Counted from the stretch's first letter, positions 53,280 to 62,289 are shown. The stretch: DNA of 64,000 nucleotides from AAA164-E04 sp964342825 (GCA_964342825.1 CAYFHO010000020.1:1-64000); one strand, 5' to 3'. Numbers and translations are program-made. The notes: generated by a model from the letters alone, not told the origin.

Positions 53280-54479
53280 ATGATTGAGTCAATACGTATC
53301 AGAGTATCGATTATTTCGTCCTATGTCATTATAGGGATACTTACGCTGTGCATTGGTGCCAGTGCTTTGCTCACCTATTCTGATATTCGAGCAACTTCGG
53401 AGCGAACTGGAAGTGTATATGTTCAGTCTTTTACCGAAACACTCACCGTGTTGTACCATTTGGAGGATATTGGCGTATATTTATTGTCTGAAGGATCACC
53501 TAATGCGATCAACATCATGCCGGGGCCTTCCCCTGCTGAGCTTATTGAGTTGGTGAATCATCACCTATCGCTCTGTGAAGAACACTTGAAACTCATAGAA
53601 CCAGACTCTGAGGGAGTTCCGGATTCAGATCCAACAAGTATGTTCCGAGAAGCCCAGAAAGAGTGGATCAAGCTTTCCATTCTGTATAAGAATTACCTCG
53701 ATTCCTATGATACGCTGGAACCTGAATTGCAAATTGAATCCATAAACACAAAATTACTCCCTGGATTAAAAACCACCATTGTCCGGCTCCATGACTTCCA
53801 GCTCGCCACCATACAAGCAATGGCCGAGGATCAGATACAAATTCACGACGCAATTTCCAAATCTCAATCATGGATAAAACCTCTATTATTTACCGGCATC
53901 ATCATTTTGACGTTACTCTGTTGGCTGGCCATTCGATTGGTCATTAAACCCATCAACATGTTAGTGGAAACCATGGTGCGGATACAAAAAGGGTTAACAA
54001 CTGCCAGATTCACCTATACCGGAAAGGATGAAATGGGATACCTAGCTTTGACCTTCAATGACATGGTAACCAAACTGCATAACAGTGTCACTCAGGCCAA
54101 TACCGCGAAAGCAGCTCTGGAGAAGAATCAAAGACTCTTTGAGGATTTGTATGAATTCGCCCCTGACTCCATCATAATGATCGACAGTAATGGAATCATA
54201 CAAAGGGCCAACCAACACACGGAAATACTCTTTGGGTGTAACCGTGAGTGGATAGTTGGCAAAAAATTTGAGGCCCTTTTGACTGAAGAGAACAAAACGG
54301 AATCAGGTCCGGACTTCGCCCATATATTTCTGGATTACCTGAATTCCTCACGCAACCAAATTCGCTTGAAACGTAAAGACGGAGTTGAGTTCAATGCGGA
54401 AATAAATTTCAAAGCAATGGAAACCGATAGCGGGCCATACATTGCCGCTTCCATCCGAGAATTTGACCTAAGGAGCTAA
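53280..54479 (+). CDS. Membrane sensor (TM-HAMP-PAS) without a kinase domain
   Basis: This 399-residue protein has TM1 (residues about 10-32), a periplasmic helical domain and TM2 (about 198-220). A HAMP domain follows (RLVIKPINMLVETMVRIQKG), then a PAS domain (APDSIIMIDSNGIIQRANQH, EILFGCNREWIVGKKFEALL, IRLKRKDGVEFNAEINFKA). The sequence stops straight after the PAS domain with ASIREFDLRS, where a histidine kinase or GGDEF domain is normally found. It might be a complete sensor for a separate effector or a truncated histidine kinase cut by the element starting near 54.5 kb. Confidence 0.8.
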   Translation: MIESIRIRVSIISSYVIIGILTLCIGASALLTYSDIRATSERTGSVYVQSFTETLTVLYHLEDIGVYLLSEGSPNAINIMPGPSPAELIELVNHHLSLCEEHLKLIEPDSEGVPDSDPTSMFREAQKEWIKLSILYKNYLDSYDTLEPELQIESINTKLLPGLKTTIVRLHDFQLATIQAMAEDQIQIHDAISKSQSWIKPLLFTGIIILTLLCWLAIRLVIKPINMLVETMVRIQKGLTTARFTYTGKDEMGYLALTFNDMVTKLHNSVTQANTAKAALEKNQRLFEDLYEFAPDSIIMIDSNGIIQRANQHTEILFGCNREWIVGKKFEALLTEENKTESGPDFAHIFLDYLNSSRNQIRLKRKDGVEFNAEINFKAMETDSGPYIAASIREFDLRS

Positions 54480-54565
54480 TTCATTTCAAAAACCCATCAA
54501 TACCTGAAGTCGGAAGACGAATACATACTGGTTCCATTCCGTAGTCATTCTAATTTCCAGATAAA

Positions 54566-55072
54566 TTACTTCACACGCCTGGATTGAGCAGCCCAAGTTA
54601 ACGCGACAGCATCGAAAATATTGATTCTTGGGTCTTCACTCATCCATGCTTTTCTGAGGGGCGGTAAATGATCTTCCAGTTCAGGGAGTAATCGGATAAT
54701 TTGGCGGGCTATGTCAAACTTGGTTGAAGCACCAAATGGCTCGAATGTTTCTAAAATGTTCTCCCGGGTAACAGTCAGAAATTGTATTTCATGGTGCTTA
54801 AGCCCAGTTAAGATTAATTGATGGATCCTTGTCATGCGTGTTCGCTTGAGGGAACTTGCATGATGATGATCTTCAAGGATGGTGATTTCTGGCTTGGACC
54901 ATTGGATAAGTTTTAACATTTTTTCAAGTATCAGACGGTCTCCACCTTTTCGATTCGATTTAATTCCCCAATCTACAAGTCTAGTTGGCCCTTCCATCAC
55001 CACATATGCAAACCCTCTAGAGTACAGGTCGATGGACAGGACACGATTACTTTTTCGTGATTTAAATCCCAT
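54566..55072 (-). CDS. RuvC-like Holliday-junction resolvase-fold nuclease
   Basis: This 168-residue RNase H-fold protein has VLSIDLYSRGFAYVVMEG (first Asp, residue 15), ITILEDHHHASS (Glu67/Asp68) and a C-terminal DPRINIFDAVALTWAA (last catalytic Asp). These are the four acidic positions of RuvC-like nucleases. Such proteins occur in phages and integrative elements, where they resolve recombination intermediates. It lies at the left end of the element whose integrase is at 58.9 kb. The XRE gene follows 3 bp upstream. Confidence 0.72.
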   Translation of the reverse strand: MGFKSRKSNRVLSIDLYSRGFAYVVMEGPTRLVDWGIKSNRKGGDRLILEKMLKLIQWSKPEITILEDHHHASSLKRTRMTRIHQLILTGLKHHEIQFLTVTRENILETFEPFGASTKFDIARQIIRLLPELEDHLPPLRKAWMSEDPRINIFDAVALTWAAQSRRVK

Positions 55073-55075
55073 ACC

Positions 55076-55426
55076 CTATTCGATTACCGGTAAACAACTA
55101 TCAATAATCCTGTTGAGTTGCCGATACCTCTTTTCAGTGAGTCTCGGTGATCCGGAATCACATAAATCCACAATTAATTCCTCTGCACGATTCTGCACAT
55201 TCAATTGAGCTTCTTCATAGTATCCGGCAAAGAGTTTAGAGACTGGCACCTGATAGATGACCTCATATTCAAGTGCGGTGCGTATGTGTGGCAATGTTTC
55301 ATATTGCTCATCTCGACAGACACAGGTTCCACATTTGCGACCTAATAAAACTGCAATTTCCTTTTGATTAAACCCCGCTCGTTTACGGTACATTCGCAAA
55401 TAATTGGGTAAGCTTTTGACTTTCAT
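55076..55426 (-). CDS. XRE-like helix-turn-helix protein of the element
   Basis: The reading frame begins at 55534, but MKVKSLPNYLRMYRKRAGFN at 55426 is the better start, giving 116 residues. The HTH reads LRMYRKRAGFNQKEIAVLLG. A helical tail follows (YQVPVSKLFAGYYEEAQL). The recognition helix region (CGTCVCRDEQYETL) is unusual, with a CxxCxC Cys cluster, so DNA binding may be redox-sensitive. It precedes the RuvC-like gene in one operon. Confidence 0.7.
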   Translation of the reverse strand: MKVKSLPNYLRMYRKRAGFNQKEIAVLLGRKCGTCVCRDEQYETLPHIRTALEYEVIYQVPVSKLFAGYYEEAQLNVQNRAEELIVDLCDSGSPRLTEKRYRQLNRIIDSCLPVIE

Positions 55427-55600
55427 AGAGACGATAAAATTAGCTGTTAACGTAATGTCATCAGCATACGCAACCAGTCCAACGCCCCGTAGTAAGTCAA
55501 AATTGCTTGAAGTGCAAATTTCTGTGGATAACAAGAATCACCGTCCAAACAGAGATGCTATATTCATTGTAACGCAGTTGTTGCAAACAACCCTCGTTGA

Positions 55601-55876
55601 TTAGGAAAAACAGATCCTCTGGAATAGCACCAGGTACTCTTGGTTTCCTGTTTCATTCTGATAATTCCGTAATTTTGCTAAAATACGCTCAATGCTCACG
55701 GTAGGATCACCAGTTTTTTCCAATGCATTTGACATATCGCTGATGAGTTCGAGAATTCGCAATACTTCATCAGCAACTTCTGCATTGATTACGAATTGCA
55801 ACTGCACGTCACTCACTGCTTGCCTAATAACGGCTATAGCTGCATGCATTACATTTTCATAATCTATTGGTTTCAT
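55601..55876 (-). CDS. Small helical hypothetical protein
   Basis: This 91-residue, mostly alpha-helical protein reads YENVMHAAIAVIRQAVSDVQ, DEVLRILELISDMSNALEK, SIERILAKLRNYQNE. There is no recognised domain. It lies between the XRE and RadC genes of the element, in the same direction. Confidence 0.55.
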   Translation of the reverse strand: MKPIDYENVMHAAIAVIRQAVSDVQLQFVINAEVADEVLRILELISDMSNALEKTGDPTVSIERILAKLRNYQNETGNQEYLVLFQRICFS

Positions 55877-56021
55877 TGCTGTTATGGTGCCACAAACTAC
55901 CTATATCAAACTAATTTTCAAAGTAATTTTTATTTCTTTTTAGAAGTAAGGTAAATCAGGGATTCCAAGACCCATTATCTCCCACATGCGTTCGGGAACT
56001 GAAAACGGATGGAAAACGAAA

Positions 56022-56046
56022 AAGCCTAACCCAGTTGGTTAGGCTT
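56022..56046 (-). terminator. Terminator hairpin overlapping the RadC stop codon
   Basis: AAGCCTAACC (56022-56031) and GGTTAGGCTT (56037-56046) form a perfect 10-bp stem. On the minus strand TTTTTCG follows. The right arm includes the TAA stop of the RadC gene (56039-56041), so coding and termination signals overlap. Confidence 0.75.
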
Positions 56047-56554
56047 GAATGATTCCCCTTTTCTTTAATGACACAAAAGTTGGATGACCAACGATGATAT
56101 GGTCAATCAATTCAATTCCCAACAAAGATCCTGCCTTACTCAGATTTCTGGTAAGTCGAATGTCCTCTCTGGAAGGCTCGGGATTAGAACTTGGATGATT
56201 GTGCATAAGCACGATACTCTTGGCCGCTAAGACTATTGCACATCGGAACACTTCACGAGGCGTCGTACTCAAGCTATCTAACGTTCCTAGCCCAACCAGT
56301 GTGTGTCCCTTGATACAGAGTTTAGTATCTAAAAACATGGTGATCAGCATTTCCTTCTCTGGATCAAACCATTTATGTCTTTCAATGTGCATTCTCCAAT
56401 ATTCCACAGCCTTGTCTGGCGTATCGCAGAGGGCCAATCGTTTTGGAATCGTACAATCGCCGATCACTTTACCTTCAACCTTGTATTCATGACAAACACA
56501 GTGCATCACCGAGTGGTCATAGGAGGCTCCGGATGGATTGGTTCGTGACTCCAT
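56039..56554 (-). CDS. RadC-like JAB-domain protein
   Basis: This 171-residue protein has the JAB/MPN metalloprotease-like motif HNHPSSNPEPSREDIRLTRN with SIVLM before it, and GIELIDHIIVG near the end. RadC-type proteins of this form are hallmarks of integrative and conjugative elements and phages; they are often next to the small protein that follows. The function in DNA metabolism is unproven. The start is ATG at 56554, although the frame begins at a TTG at 56560. It overlaps the neighbouring gene's frame end. Confidence 0.9.
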   Translation of the reverse strand: MESRTNPSGASYDHSVMHCVCHEYKVEGKVIGDCTIPKRLALCDTPDKAVEYWRMHIERHKWFDPEKEMLITMFLDTKLCIKGHTLVGLGTLDSLSTTPREVFRCAIVLAAKSIVLMHNHPSSNPEPSREDIRLTRNLSKAGSLLGIELIDHIIVGHPTFVSLKKRGIIQA

Positions 56555-56556
56555 AA

Positions 56557-56850
56557 TCAATATTCCTCTGGAAGAAGAATGCTTGTTGCTGAACGATCTG
56601 CTTCGGTAATAATCCAGAATGTGACTCCGCTCTGTGATTCATATTTGGAAAGCAATCTGGCACCATACTTGAGCCCTTCCTCATTTGCTTTTTTGTCTGC
56701 ATCACACAGAATTCCCCAATCCCTTGCATGATGTCTTTTTAATGCGTCCATGATTTCAGGCCTCGTGATTTGCCGCAGTGCTTCGGGTGTTGCAACAACG
56801 GTTCCAAGTGGAAATTTGCTGTTAGGATTATTCAGTTTTTTAATGTTCAT
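56557..56850 (-). CDS. RadC-partner conserved hypothetical protein
   Basis: This 97-residue protein starts MNIKKLNNPNSKFPLGTVVA. It carries ATPEALRQI, HHARDWGILCDADKKANEEG and a C-terminal SGVTFWIITEADRSATSILL then PEEY. The tail WIITEADRSATSILLPEEY is typical of a small family found beside RadC in mobile elements. The function is not known. It lies just upstream of RadC in the same operon. Confidence 0.8.
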   Translation of the reverse strand: MNIKKLNNPNSKFPLGTVVATPEALRQITRPEIMDALKRHHARDWGILCDADKKANEEGLKYGARLLSKYESQSGVTFWIITEADRSATSILLPEEY

Positions 56851-57209
56851 TAGTGGTCCTTTCGATCAATTACCCACACGTATAATTTAGAATGCTTCTT
56901 TTACTACCATCTGTAGCCCAATTTGTTAGACGTGAAGGATTGTTGTTTAGGCATTCACCACTATTGTATCTCACCGCCCTCTTGTTGCGCCACAGACATA
57001 TGTGGAAGAGGAAAACGTGAGCCCATTTAAGGCAGTGCCGCCTCAATTACTTTGACCGAACTCAACTCGGGGGACTTGGGGGACATTGGGGACTTGATAC
57101 TGGGGTAGTTCGAGATGAAGGGACGCAGGAATATACGTATATTTCTCCTTGTTTTCAGAAAATGGGCTGCCTATGCACCTCTATTTAAAGTCCCCCAAGT
57201 CCCCAAAGT
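56851..57209. other. Symmetric G-rich inverted-repeat region, candidate origin or recombination site
   Basis: Perfect 15-bp inverted arms lie at 57070-57084 (GGGGACTTGGGGGAC) and 57190-57204 (GTCCCCCAAGTCCCC). A perfect 14-bp palindrome AATATACGTATATT (57130-57143) sits at their shared centre (57137). The left arm belongs to four G-runs (57069-57105: GGGGG, GGGGG, GGGG, GGGG) that could form a G-quadruplex, and GGGGACTTG is repeated within it. No gene is present. The location, between the RadC operon and the AAA+ helicase gene, suits a replication or transfer origin or a regulatory site. Confidence 0.55.
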
Positions 57210-58550
57210 CTACCCATCACTGTGGCCTTCCCCTACCCCATACCTCAAGTAAAGCTGTTGCAATTTTCCGTGTTCTGACTCAGGGAGAACAAAGGTGCCA
57301 TGGTGTTTCTCAGTTTTTAAGAATAGTCGTTTACGCAACACAAACCCAATCCACTTGTTGCTGATCTTCCGATCATATTCTTCGCCGAATACCTCAGAAA
57401 ACCTTGAGGTAATATCCATGACTGACACCCTCCTTGTACCATCTAACTCTTGCAAACTGTGGATAACCTCAAGCACTTGAGCTTCAGTTTCCATACTCCG
57501 ACGATTGATCATGTCTGAATTGAAATTGCGTAGCACGGATTTCAATTCCTCTCGTGCGGAGTCATCTTCAATGATGCTCAGTAAAGGCATAAAAATCTGA
57601 TTTAACCTCGGCTCGATCTCCATATCCACTGAAGTAGCGTCCACCTTACATTTGCTGAGCTTGTTAAAACGAAATTTCAAAAGCTGGTTTCTAATATTAG
57701 CAGCCTCCTGTGCATACTCCTCACCAAGATTGATTGGAATATCTGAACGCAATTTAGATTGTCCCATTTCCTCAGTCAGACATCGGCTCTCAAGTGCGAT
57801 ATCATCAAAGTCACGCCTGGTGGCAATAAGTTTGGGAGTGAATACATTGAAAGCTGCCGGATTGAACTCCCCTTTTCCATTGGATTCACTTCTCAGCACC
57901 GGGAAGCCTTTGACGTTTCCATTGTTGAGGATTTTAACCATTTCGGCCTTTTCATCACTCATACGGAAATCACTTTCATCGATGACAAGAGTCCCCCTAA
58001 ACGTATCCAGCATCCGGAATATAGGTGACATGGTGGATGCACCACTTGCGAATATGGGGCGGTAACAAATGGAACCAACAATAAGTAGAAATCGCGTTTT
58101 CCCACAACCTGGATCTCCTTTGACCCGCAGGTATGGAAGCTCATTGAAGCCGTCGTACACCCACGAGAATAGAACGTAATAAGCCGCAATAGTCTCAAAA
58201 AATGGAGTCAGGTCCACATACCGATGAATATATGCACGGATCTTTGAAACCAGTTCCGATTCGCTCCCGTATTCCCCGATTACAGATGGAAATAAAATGA
58301 CCTTATGTTTGATGAGATTATTCTGTGGTGAGTATGGGATAAGCTGTTCTCCACTATTGATCGAAAGACAGGTTACTACCTCCGAGTCCTCGGTATTCCA
58401 AAGTGCGAAGCTGGTCGTTTGAGTCTCAGGGCAAAACATGGTTTCTAAAATACGACCATCCTGAAACACCTCTCCAATAGTGGGGATGTGATGTTCTTTG
58501 TTGATTGAGGGTGAAGGAATTTTCACCTTACTATCCTTACTCATGTATTC
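57210..58550 (-). CDS. AAA+ ATPase, helicase-like, of the integrative element
   Basis: This 446-residue protein has Walker A VKGDPGCGKTRFLL (about residue 144) and Walker B TLVIDESDF (about 188). A region RDFDDIALESRCLTEEMG resembles SF3/DUF927-like replication ATPases. The C-terminal part (DITSRFSEVFGEEYDRKI) is winged-helix-like. The frame extends to a TTG at 58832, but the extra 95 residues look non-coding and would leave only 36 bp before the divergent integrase, so ATG 58550 is preferred. It probably unwinds or loads on the element DNA during replication. Confidence 0.72.
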   Translation of the reverse strand, partial: EYMSKDSKVKIPSPSINKEHHIPTIGEVFQDGRILETMFCPETQTTSFALWNTEDSEVVTCLSINSGEQLIPYSPQNNLIKHKVILFPSVIGEYGSESELVSKIRAYIHRYVDLTPFFETIAAYYVLFSWVYDGFNELPYLRVKGDPGCGKTRFLLIVGSICYRPIFASGASTMSPIFRMLDTFRGTLVIDESDFRMSDEKAEMVKILNNGNVKGFPVLRSESNGKGEFNPAAFNVFTPKLIATRRDFDDIALESRCLTEEMGQSKLRSDIPINLGEEYAQEAANIRNQLLKFRFNKLSKCKVDATSVDMEIEPRLNQIFMPLLSIIEDDSAREELKSVLRNFNSDMINRRSMETEAQVLEVIHSLQELDGTRRVSVMDITSRFSEVFGEEYDRKISNKWIGFVLRKRLFLKTEKHHGTFVLPESEHGKLQQLYLRYGVGEGHSDG

Positions 58551-58867
58551 ACGGTAACTACCTTTTAAACAGAAACCGAGTGGGGCAACATTGCCCCGAT
58601 AACACAAATTACTTCCTCGAAAGGTGCTGTCCTGTGATGAACAATCTAGGAATGAAACACTCTCCCAAAATACTTTTTCCAGAATTGTCCTGCGATCAGC
58701 AAAAGGAGGCAGAACAAAATTTAAGAAATTTTGTGAAGCTAATTCTTTCAATCCACCAACGGCTGGACTCAGAGAAGCATCCACCCCGTACTTTGACAGA
58801 AAATACTGGTACGTTACGCTAGGGTACCTCAATTTTCAGAACCTTCATGCCTTAATTCGATATACTC
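58551..58867. other. Divergent promoter region between ATPase and integrase
   Basis: This 317-bp region holds both promoters if the ATPase starts at 58550. The reverse frame remains open but lacks a Met and has odd composition. An attachment site could lie here, because large serine integrases often act near their 5' end, but I see no obvious core. Confidence 0.3.
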
Positions 58868-60304
58868 ATGGGACAAGGATTTTTCGCGTACATTCGCGTT
58901 TCCACAATTAAACAAGGAGTTCAGGGGGTATCCCTCCAGGAACAAAAATCTGCCATTGAACGATACGCCCACAGTCAAAACATCCGGATCATACAATGGT
59001 TTGAGGAACGAGAAACGGCGGCCAAATGTGGCCGACCGGTGTTTAACCAAATGCTCAGTCTCCTCAAGAAATCCAAGGCAGAAGGAGTGGTTATCCACAA
59101 GATTGATCGTAGTGCCCGTAATCTTCGGGACTGGTCCGATCTCGGGGAACTTATTGACCGTGGAGTCTCTGTCCATTTTGCCAATGAGAGCCTTGATCTC
59201 GGGTCAAGAGGTGGACGTTTGTCTGCCGATTTGCAAGCGGTTATTGCTTCAGATTTCATCCGGAATTTGAAAGAGGAATCCAGGAAAGGATTCTATGGAC
59301 GCATCAAGCAAGGGCTTTACCCTCTCCCGGCTCCTATAGGCTACCTGGATCAAGGACGCGGAAAAATGAAGATAGTTGATCCAATTAAAGGCCCGATGGT
59401 CAAAAGAGCGTTTGAAATGTATGCTTCCGGGAAATGGAGTACATCCCGACTAGCGCAAGAGATGACCAGAAGAGGGCTCAGAAATCACCGAGGAGGGAGA
59501 ATAAGTAAAAACGGAGTGGGATGGATTCTAAGAAATCCATTCTACATCGGGTTAATACGACTCAAAAGCACAGGTGAAATGTTTGAGGGAGTTCATGCCC
59601 CCCTTATAACCAAATCTCTCTTTGATAAAGTACAGGGCATAATCACAGGCAAAACTGTTCTTGGATCAACAAAACACGACTACTTGTTTCGTAAAATGTT
59701 GCTATGCAATCTGTGTAAACGGAAATTGATTGGAGAACGCCAGAAGGGGCATGTGTATTACCGATGCCAAACCAAAGAATGCCCAACAAAAACACTACGA
59801 GAAGAAACGGTGGAGGAAGAAATTGAGCGTATTCTAAGTAAAATTCATTTGACGAAGTCTGAATTGAACCTTGCAGTGTCTAATTTACGGTCAGCTGAAT
59901 TGGACCGTGCTCAGGCCAGGCGAGTTGAATTAAAATCTCTCCAATTACAGTTGAACAAAATCAATGAGCGTCAAAACCGGCTTACCGATCTTCTGATTGA
60001 TGGTGTCTTGGCAGAAGAGGATTACCTCAAAAAGAAAAATGCGCTCATATGTGAAAAACGCAGTATTAAAGAAAATATGACAACTGTGGAGTCAGGAAGA
60101 AATGAAAAAACAGAGTCATCTTGCAAAAATCTGGAATTGGCACATATGGCATTGTTGAGTTACGAAAATGCCACGACAGATGAAAAGCGGGAAATGTTGA
60201 ATATTGTAATTTCCAACCTTTTGGTTTCAGGAAAAATCCTTTCCTTTAAACTTAATGTGCCGTTTGAGGAAATTTGGAATCAAAGTAGTAAGGACAAGAA
60301 TTAG
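58868..60304 (+). CDS. Large serine recombinase (integrase)
   Basis: This 478-residue protein has a resolvase catalytic domain AYIRVSTIKQGVQGVSLQEQ (Ser12 is the nucleophile) with the conserved KIDRSARNLRDW segment. A recombinase domain follows (GLYPLPAPIGYL, GWILRNPFYIGLI), then a zinc ribbon CNLCKRKLIGERQKGHVYYR with CQTKECP. A coiled-coil tail covers about 330-420. This architecture catalyses site-specific integration and excision of phages and integrative elements via two-base staggered cuts. It is transcribed opposite to the ATPase gene and marks the element as mobile or once mobile. Confidence 0.95.
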   Translation: MGQGFFAYIRVSTIKQGVQGVSLQEQKSAIERYAHSQNIRIIQWFEERETAAKCGRPVFNQMLSLLKKSKAEGVVIHKIDRSARNLRDWSDLGELIDRGVSVHFANESLDLGSRGGRLSADLQAVIASDFIRNLKEESRKGFYGRIKQGLYPLPAPIGYLDQGRGKMKIVDPIKGPMVKRAFEMYASGKWSTSRLAQEMTRRGLRNHRGGRISKNGVGWILRNPFYIGLIRLKSTGEMFEGVHAPLITKSLFDKVQGIITGKTVLGSTKHDYLFRKMLLCNLCKRKLIGERQKGHVYYRCQTKECPTKTLREETVEEEIERILSKIHLTKSELNLAVSNLRSAELDRAQARRVELKSLQLQLNKINERQNRLTDLLIDGVLAEEDYLKKKNALICEKRSIKENMTTVESGRNEKTESSCKNLELAHMALLSYENATTDEKREMLNIVISNLLVSGKILSFKLNVPFEEIWNQSSKDKN

Positions 60305-60330
60305 CAAAACCACTTGCGTATGGTCAGATA

Positions 60331-60726
60331 ATGGATTTCAATTATTACTTTATGTCGAGCGAACGCAATCAAAGAATATTGCAAGCCTTGAGATTAACCG
60401 AAGATGAACTCCTCATGAGTCTCGGAGAAGAATTAGTACCTCACACAATTGGAGCATTTCCAAAGAAAGAGGAACTTATTGACAAAGGCAAGGAGTGGAT
60501 GAACCGTTTACATGATAAGGTTCAATGTGTTGTATGCTCATCCACTAAGGTTCGTGAGGCATTTGAGAAAAACGAAGACGTTCTAATCGCCGCAGCAATC
60601 GCTGACGTGATCGTAGGTTTCTGTACCGGAGTATCACCAGTAACAGTGGCAGCACTCATCACGAAGCGTTGTCTATTAAATTTTTGCAGTCCAATATGGG
60701 ACAACAAGCAATCTGACCGCCGGTAG
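60331..60726 (+). CDS. Hypothetical protein with a hydrophobic C-terminus
   Basis: This 131-residue protein has an N-terminal helical part (NQRILQALRLTEDELLMSLG). The C-terminal part has two Cys (QCVVCSS) and a hydrophobic stretch DVLIAAAIADVIVGFCTGVS then PVTVAALITKRCLLNFC, which may insert in the membrane. It converges with the metallopeptidase gene 11 bp away. No family is recognised. Confidence 0.5.
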   Translation: MDFNYYFMSSERNQRILQALRLTEDELLMSLGEELVPHTIGAFPKKEELIDKGKEWMNRLHDKVQCVVCSSTKVREAFEKNEDVLIAAAIADVIVGFCTGVSPVTVAALITKRCLLNFCSPIWDNKQSDRR

Positions 60727-60737
60727 CTATTCGCTAC

Positions 60738-61892
60738 TCAACGGATTCTATCTGGCAATATATCAGCATCCGCACCGGCAATTGACTTCAAGTGCTTAAG
60801 AGCAGCATTTGAACGATCAATTGATGCTGGATGTGTGCACCTCCCGCTCTCTTGGGGTGCTTGAAAGAATTCAAGGTTTCCAAATTCGATCAACAAAAAG
60901 AAATCAGCAAAGTTAGTCATAAGTGCGTAGATCATTCTCCGACGAATATCGGAATCATCTTGTTTCTTGATTTCACTTACAAACGCCTCAACTGCGAAAC
61001 GATCTGCTTCAAACTCAAAAACGTGCATTCGCTGAATCAGTAAGTTTCTTTCTGAATCACTTAACCTAATCTGACTCTTCGGCCAATCCCTTGCTTCGTA
61101 TGTATGACCCAGAGCAACGTGCCCAAATTCGTGAAGGAGCAAGAATTGCAAGGTTGATGTTACGTAATCAGATAAGCGTTGCCGTACATACGCTCTGTCC
61201 AATTTATGTTCTTCTATTTCTGCACTTGCACTTTTATAGAGTTCTTCGGTTAAGCGGAATGATTCACTCTTTGGATGCAAAACATGCGGAGCTACCCTCA
61301 TCTTAAACAATTCGTAAGTTGGAATTGGACCATCCCATTTTTCAGGGACGTTGGCAGAGATCACGTTCCAAATATGCCACATTCTAAGATGGTGAAAACC
61401 CTCATTCACGAATATGACATCTCCTCCCCCTGGGACAGGGCAAGCACCTGCGTTGGGATCAACGTCTTGCAGGACATCAACAGGAACTTTCTCAAGTTTA
61501 GTCGCGTATTTTCCTGTCCACCTAAGAACATACGAAGCCAATTGTTTGATTCGATTTCGAAACACTTTTAGCGATTCATCTCCCCTTTTCTTATTGGTGG
61601 CGATTAATTGAGCCATAGTGATGTCAATTCCATGGTCAGCCATCAAGGTCTGCAAGTAAGCTTCTTCATCGACAATCTTGATCTCGATGTCACCATTCTC
61701 ATCAATTGACGCCTCAGCTCCCGTACCAACTTCATTCCATGAATCCAATTCATGTTGAGCTGCCTTGTATCTCATTGCAGCAACATAATCATCAGGATTC
61801 AATGTGTTCACCGAATCCCAAACCTCTTCAGTTCCTTTTGCAAATCCTAACATAACAATTTCAGCTGTAGCTTCAGATAGGCGGATTGGCAA
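60738..61892 (-). CDS. Zinc metallopeptidase (HExxH) of the accessory region
   Basis: This 384-residue protein has LQFLLLHEFGHVALGH near residues 250-260 (His, Glu and His of the gluzincin motif), with a downstream FEFEADRFAVEAF giving the third zinc ligand Glu/Asp. The fold resembles M48 or ImmA/IrrE-like and phage-exclusion (Lit-like) peptidases, without a membrane anchor. The start is TTG at 61892, preceded by a strong AAGGGG Shine-Dalgarno. The substrate is unknown. Its place between an integrase and a gene array suggests a defence or regulatory role. Confidence 0.72.
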   Translation of the reverse strand: MPIRLSEATAEIVMLGFAKGTEEVWDSVNTLNPDDYVAAMRYKAAQHELDSWNEVGTGAEASIDENGDIEIKIVDEEAYLQTLMADHGIDITMAQLIATNKKRGDESLKVFRNRIKQLASYVLRWTGKYATKLEKVPVDVLQDVDPNAGACPVPGGGDVIFVNEGFHHLRMWHIWNVISANVPEKWDGPIPTYELFKMRVAPHVLHPKSESFRLTEELYKSASAEIEEHKLDRAYVRQRLSDYVTSTLQFLLLHEFGHVALGHTYEARDWPKSQIRLSDSERNLLIQRMHVFEFEADRFAVEAFVSEIKKQDDSDIRRRMIYALMTNFADFFLLIEFGNLEFFQAPQESGRCTHPASIDRSNAALKHLKSIAGADADILPDRIR

Positions 61893-62289
61893 GCACCCCT
61901 TTTCTTCAATTTTAATGAAAAGAAGGATATCTCAAACAAATAAGCTAGGCATGATAGCACCAGCATGTTCGGTTTGGAATGCATCAAAGTCTCGCTATTT
62001 ACGAATTTTAATATGAATTTCAAGGAATTTACATATCTATCGCTACCTCTTCAACCTCGAACAGGAAAACATGGCTTTATTAAGGCTTAAAAATGTTATT
62101 GAATAAGAAAGGATCAAATTCCAGAAATGTTGACCTCGAACTTTTTCTTTTGTTAAAAACCTCTTTGTTTTAGCCAAATATATTACTTTGGAGTATGAAA
62201 ATTAGATAAAATGATCAAATTGCTCCCCGTATCGGGACAGACCTCGAACTTTTTGACACGGTTGAGGGGTGGATTTTGAAAATCGTTAA
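61893..62289. other. Intergenic region with repeat copy R1 at its right end
   Basis: There is no gene. It contains a partial copy of the array repeat (GACCTCGAACTTTTTC, 62132-62147) and the full copy R1 (62220-62282). AT-rich elsewhere. Confidence 0.4.
62220..62282. repeat. Array repeat R1 (about 62-65 bp)
   Basis: It starts TTGCTCCCCGTATCGGGACA and ends with the block GGTTGAGGGGTGGATTTTGAA. It is about 85% identical to R2 and R3 by eye. It lies 7 bp after the stop codon of the gene at 62290. Confidence 0.8.

Noticed and set aside
58551..58832. N-terminal extension of the AAA+ ATPase
   Set aside because: Starts at TTG, contains no Met, has atypical Ser/Cys/Phe composition and would leave 36 bp for two divergent promoters.
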